In this document: one piece after another, positions 16,325-19,310 of the stretch
Position numbering within the stretch: position 1 is the first letter of the stretch
Layout: every line of letters starts with the position of its first letter
NCBI GenBank assembly: GCA_001701105.1
Contig: DAAI01000056.1
Coordinates: 9,526 to 28,835 of the forward strand
Reading direction: 5' to 3'
Source of the DNA: Bacteroidales bacterium GP1
Lineage (GTDB): Bacteria > Bacteroidota > Bacteroidia > Bacteroidales > Muribaculaceae
DNA: 19,310 bases
Notes under the pieces: model-generated
The model's input: only the letters and a program-made list of their open reading frames with translations
The model's database searches: none
Told to the model about the DNA's origin: nothing
Translations under genes and position numbers: made by a program

Positions 16325-17863
16325 ATGGATAGAATCCTATGGGCCGACGATGAAATCGACCTTCTGAAACCCCATATAATGTTTCTAAAGGCGAAGGGAT
16401 ATGATGTCACGACCGTATCAAACGGTCGCGATGCGCTTGATGCGCTTGCCGAGGCGCCGTTCTCGCTCGTGCTTCTCGATGAGAATATGCCTGGAATTTC
16501 AGGACTTGAAACGCTCGACATCATCAACGACCGTCACCCGGAGATTCCTGTGGTGATGATCACAAAATCGGAGGAGGAGAACATTATGGATCAAGCCATC
16601 GGCAACCGCATTGCCGATTATCTTATCAAGCCTGTGAATCCTAATCAGATTTTATTGTCGATAAAGAAGAATCTTCACAGCCGTGAGATTGTGACCGAAC
16701 AGACATCGTCCGATTATCAGCAGGAATTTACGTTACTGTCTCAGCAGATCAATCGTGCAGACTCAATCGACGATTGGATGGATGTATATCGTAGATTGGT
16801 GAGTTGGGAGTTGAAATTATCGGAGTCGGCAAGCCCGCTGGAAGAGATGTTGCTTATGCAGAAGCGTGATGCCAATGCCAATTTCTGCAAATTTGTCCGC
16901 AGGGAATATGAAGGATGGCTCAGCGGAGAATCGCGTCCACTGATGAGTCCTCAATTATTTCAGAAGCGAGTCTTCCCATTGCTTGATGCAGGCGATAAAG
17001 TGTGTGTGTTTCTCATAGATAACTTCCGGCTCGATCAATGGCGTGTGATTCAACCTTTGCTGTCGGATCATTTCAATATCTCAGAAGATTTATATACCAC
17101 CATCCTCCCCACATCCACCCAGTATGCGCGAAATTCCATATTCGCAGGCCTGATGCCGGCAGATATTGAGCGGATGTTCCCCGATTTATGGGTGGAAGAA
17201 GATGAGAACGAAGGGCTTAACGTGCATGAGGAAGAACTGGTGAGGACTCAGCTTGAACGCTTCCGGCGTAAGGAGAAATTCTCATATACTAAAATCAATG
17301 ACTCGCTCGGGGGTGAGAAATTCCTTTCGCGGTTAAAGCAGACGCGCGATTTGCCGCTTCAGGTAGTGGTGCTTAACTTCATCGATATGCTCAGCCATGC
17401 ACGGACAGAGTCGAAGATGATACGTGAGCTGGCAAGCAGTGATGCCGCATATAGATCGCTTACCGAGTCATGGTTCCGGCATTCCTCGGCAATCGATATT
17501 TTCAGCAGGCTTGCCGAATTTAACTATAAAGTGGTGCTGACTACTGATCATGGCACAATCCGCGTCGATAACCCCATAAAGGTAGTAGGGGATAAGAATA
17601 CGAACACGAATCTGCGATATAAGGTGGGGAAGAATCTAAGTTATAATCCGAAACAGGTCTACGAGATAAAAAATCCGAAGGCCTACGGCCTGCCGATGCC
17701 GAATTTATCGAGCGTATATATCTTTGCTACAAATGAGAATTTTTTCTCATATCCTAACAATTATAATTATTACGTGCAATATTACGACGGCACCTTCCAG
17801 CATGGTGGCATATCGTTGCAGGAAATGTTGGTGCCTCTCGTTACGTTAAGCCCCAAAAATTAA
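16325..17863 (+). CDS. porX: PorX-type response regulator with PglZ domain
   Basis: This 512-residue protein has an N-terminal receiver domain (about 1-120) with the acidic pair D8/D9, phosphoacceptor D52 in LLDENMPG, T80 in VMITKS and K102 in LIKPVNP, so it should be phosphorylated by a histidine kinase. A helical linker follows. The C-terminal PglZ domain, of the alkaline phosphatase superfamily, spans about 205-505. Likely metal or nucleophile sites are DNFRLDQW (232-239), a threonine in PTSTQYARNS (262-271), FIDMLSHART (352-361), TTDHGT (406-411) and H493 in TFQHGG. In Porphyromonas, PorX works with PorY and SigP to control type IX secretion genes, and its PglZ domain has been reported to hydrolyse oligonucleotides, including cyclic ones. 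All key residues appear intact. It lies between the porW-like gene (43 bases) and a Sel1-repeat gene (10 bases); its sensor kinase is not in the window. Confidence 0.93.
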   Translation: MDRILWADDEIDLLKPHIMFLKAKGYDVTTVSNGRDALDALAEAPFSLVLLDENMPGISGLETLDIINDRHPEIPVVMITKSEEENIMDQAIGNRIADYLIKPVNPNQILLSIKKNLHSREIVTEQTSSDYQQEFTLLSQQINRADSIDDWMDVYRRLVSWELKLSESASPLEEMLLMQKRDANANFCKFVRREYEGWLSGESRPLMSPQLFQKRVFPLLDAGDKVCVFLIDNFRLDQWRVIQPLLSDHFNISEDLYTTILPTSTQYARNSIFAGLMPADIERMFPDLWVEEDENEGLNVHEEELVRTQLERFRRKEKFSYTKINDSLGGEKFLSRLKQTRDLPLQVVVLNFIDMLSHARTESKMIRELASSDAAYRSLTESWFRHSSAIDIFSRLAEFNYKVVLTTDHGTIRVDNPIKVVGDKNTNTNLRYKVGKNLSYNPKQVYEIKNPKAYGLPMPNLSSVYIFATNENFFSYPNNYNYYVQYYDGTFQHGGISLQEMLVPLVTLSPKN

Positions 17864-17873
17864 AATCAGGATA

Positions 17874-18986
17874 ATGCGGAGTTTACGGTATCTTCCTATA
17901 TTGGCTCTTGTCATCGCTGCAATTATGACAGCCATGGCCATGACCCCCGATGAGCGTGGCAGCTTTGAGGCTTTTCAGAAGCGCGTAGCAGCAGGCGATC
18001 CTGAAGCCCGCTTTGCAATGAGCCGGATTTATGAAGCCGGGTGGGACACCATTTCGCCCGACATTCATAAATCCTTGATATTATTGAAGGCCTCAGCGAT
18101 AGCGGGATATGCTCCCGCAATGAATTATCTCGGTTATCTGTACAGACGCGGAATAGTTGAGGGCGGAGACACCGTTATGGCCGCTGATAAGGATTCCACA
18201 TTCTATTGGATTGCCAGGGCTGCCGAAGCAGGAGATGCAAGAGCAATGTCAAATCTCGGTTTCCTGCTTTTGAATGATGCCGATTCCATGCGAATTAAAT
18301 GTGATTCGGTAGAGCAAAAGGCATTCTCGCTTTTAATAAGGGCTTCGGATATGGGCGTTCCCGCTGCCATGAGCATTACAGGAGATTTATATGCAGAGGG
18401 CCGCGGGGTGGAAAAGGATACCATGAAAGCCGCCCGTCAGTATCAGAAGGCTATCGAAGCCGGATTGGCGGATGCAGAGCCGAGGCTCATCGCGCTTATG
18501 GCTCCAAAATGGCTTGCACTTTCTCCGGATTCAGCCTATAATTTGGCGTTAGGATATATCGGTGAGGCTCCTTTTGCAGCGGTCACTCTCCTTGAGGTCG
18601 GCGCAAGATTGCCCGAATCAAAGTCGGAAAATATCGATGAAACCGGCAAAAAAGAATTAAAAAGCCGGATAGCGATGGCTGCTCATTCCATGAAGCTGCT
18701 TGGCGATGCCTCCAGTCGAGGCCGCGGGCTTCCGTACGGTCATCGTGAAGCGATGAAATGGTATGCGAAAGCAGCCATGGCTCTCAATCCGGAAGCGCTT
18801 GAGATTATTGCAGAGACAATCGAAATTTTCCCCGATGAAATGGAAGAAATAACCGATGAAATCGGGCAATATGAATCCGAATTGACCCCGCTCCTTGAGG
18901 CTGCCGGGATGAGTGTGATTGGGCGTGGCGACCTGACCGATGCAACGCTACTGCATGAACTCGCCAATAAGATCAAGCATAATTAG
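17874..18986 (+). CDS. Sel1-repeat secreted or membrane-anchored protein
   Basis: This 370-residue protein has an N-terminal hydrophobic segment (residues 8-22, ending AMAM), probably a signal peptide. Then come several Sel1-like repeats of about 36-40 residues: AGDPEARFAMSRIYEAG (about 40-56), AGYAPAMNYLGYLYRRG (77-93), AGDARAMSNLGFLLLND (118-134) and MGVPAAMSITGDLYAEG (161-177). A later unit is around REAMKWYAKAAMALNPEAL (about 289-307). Sel1 repeats are TPR-like scaffolds for protein-protein contacts. No enzyme motif is seen and the partner is unknown. It begins ten bases after porX, so it is very likely in the same operon and may serve the same envelope process. Its stop overlaps the stop of the convergent ABC exporter gene by four bases. 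Confidence 0.85.
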   Translation: MRSLRYLPILALVIAAIMTAMAMTPDERGSFEAFQKRVAAGDPEARFAMSRIYEAGWDTISPDIHKSLILLKASAIAGYAPAMNYLGYLYRRGIVEGGDTVMAADKDSTFYWIARAAEAGDARAMSNLGFLLLNDADSMRIKCDSVEQKAFSLLIRASDMGVPAAMSITGDLYAEGRGVEKDTMKAARQYQKAIEAGLADAEPRLIALMAPKWLALSPDSAYNLALGYIGEAPFAAVTLLEVGARLPESKSENIDETGKKELKSRIAMAAHSMKLLGDASSRGRGLPYGHREAMKWYAKAAMALNPEALEIIAETIEIFPDEMEEITDEIGQYESELTPLLEAAGMSVIGRGDLTDATLLHELANKIKHN

Positions 18987-19310
18987 ACCTGCTGCATATC
19001 CACGAGCCTTTTGTAATGGCCGTTGAGGGCGATAAGTTCGGAATGAGTGCCGGCCTCCACAATCTTGCCATGATTGAGAACGCAGATTCTATCGGCATTT
19101 ACAATGGTTGAAAGTCTATGGGCAATTACAATTGTGGTTCGCCCTTTCATTAGTTTTTCCAAAGCCTCTTGCACGAGTCGCTCCGATTCGGTATCGAGGG
19201 CTGATGTAGCCTCGTCAAGAATCAGGATGGATGGATTCTTAAGGATGGCGCGTGCTATGGAGATGCGTTGCCTCTGTCCGCCCGACAGGCGGCAGCCACG
19301 GTCGCCACCC
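18983..19310 (-). CDS. MsbA-type ABC exporter, C-terminal ATPase end (partial)
   Basis: The frame is open to the right edge of the window, so only the last 108 or so residues of the nucleotide-binding domain are present; a GTG at 19174 is internal. Visible motifs are the ABC signature LSGGQRQR, Walker B and D-loop LILDEATSALD, and the switch histidine IAHRLST. The ending EAGTHSELIALNGHYKRLVDMQQV is typical of MsbA/LmrA-like fused permease-ATPases. Such proteins export lipids, lipid A or other hydrophobic molecules from the inner membrane; the substrate cannot be told from this end. The gene converges on the Sel1 gene with a four-base overlap of stop codons, leaving no room for a dedicated terminator. 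Confidence 0.93.
   Translation of the reverse strand, partial: GGDRGCRLSGGQRQRISIARAILKNPSILILDEATSALDTESERLVQEALEKLMKGRTTIVIAHRLSTIVNADRICVLNHGKIVEAGTHSELIALNGHYKRLVDMQQV

Noticed and set aside
19172..19174. GTG as the start of a 63-codon gene on the minus strand.
   Set aside because: The frame continues to the window edge and encodes the ABC signature and Walker B motifs, so the GTG is internal.
1..19310. Mobile element, CRISPR array or defence island.
   Set aside because: No transposase, integrase, spaced repeat array or recognised defence gene was found; the gene content is core metabolism and envelope.

Overview
The window looks like a stretch of core chromosome from a gut-type Bacteroidales bacterium. 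A Muribaculaceae-like member is my best guess, from the moderate GC content (near 48-50% by eye) and protein style; the family assignment is inference. The evidence for Bacteroidota is strong. There are two tandem DUF1573 secreted proteins with the CGCTT motif, a DUF2723 (GT117-like) membrane glycosyltransferase, a PorW/SprE-type lipoprotein next to a PorX-type response regulator with a PglZ domain, and Bacteroidota-style promoters (TTTG, about 20 bases, TAnnTTTG-like) with few Shine-Dalgarno sites. I see no tRNA, rRNA, CRISPR array, insertion sequence, integrase or phage gene.

Layout. Positions 1-3302 (+): the C-terminal part of a DUF2723 glycosyltransferase, then an outer-membrane beta-barrel protein. 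Positions 3306-6834 (-): a tightly packed probable operon read right to left, DUF1573 protein, second DUF1573 protein, meaB GTPase, secreted TIM-barrel glycosidase-like protein. Positions 6835-7187: a 353-base divergent intergenic region with a plus-strand promoter -7 element, an RNA-like segment and a hairpin plus T-run ending ten bases before topA. Positions 7188-9509 (+): topA. Positions 9510-9668: a repeat-rich leader with two strong hairpins. Positions 9669-12758 (+): a large AsmA-family envelope protein. Positions 12759-12969: an intergenic region with a good promoter. Positions 12970-18986 (+): small lipoprotein, porW-like lipoprotein, porX-like regulator and Sel1-repeat protein, probably one transcription unit. 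Positions 18983-19310 (-): the C-terminal end of an MsbA-type ABC exporter.

How the genes fit together. Most encode envelope functions: protein O-glycosylation (DUF2723), an outer-membrane barrel, periplasmic Ig-like proteins, intermembrane lipid traffic (AsmA), lipid export (ABC) and the PorW/PorX pair known from type IX secretion control. No T9SS core gene (porK, L, M, N, sov) is in this window, so whether PorW/PorX serve T9SS here cannot be decided from the sequence. I found no clear new defence or mobile system. The best leads are the possible small RNA or attenuator upstream of topA, the linked porW-porX-sel1 cluster with its own promoter, the structured asmA leader, and the DUF1573-DUF1573-meaB-glycosidase operon.
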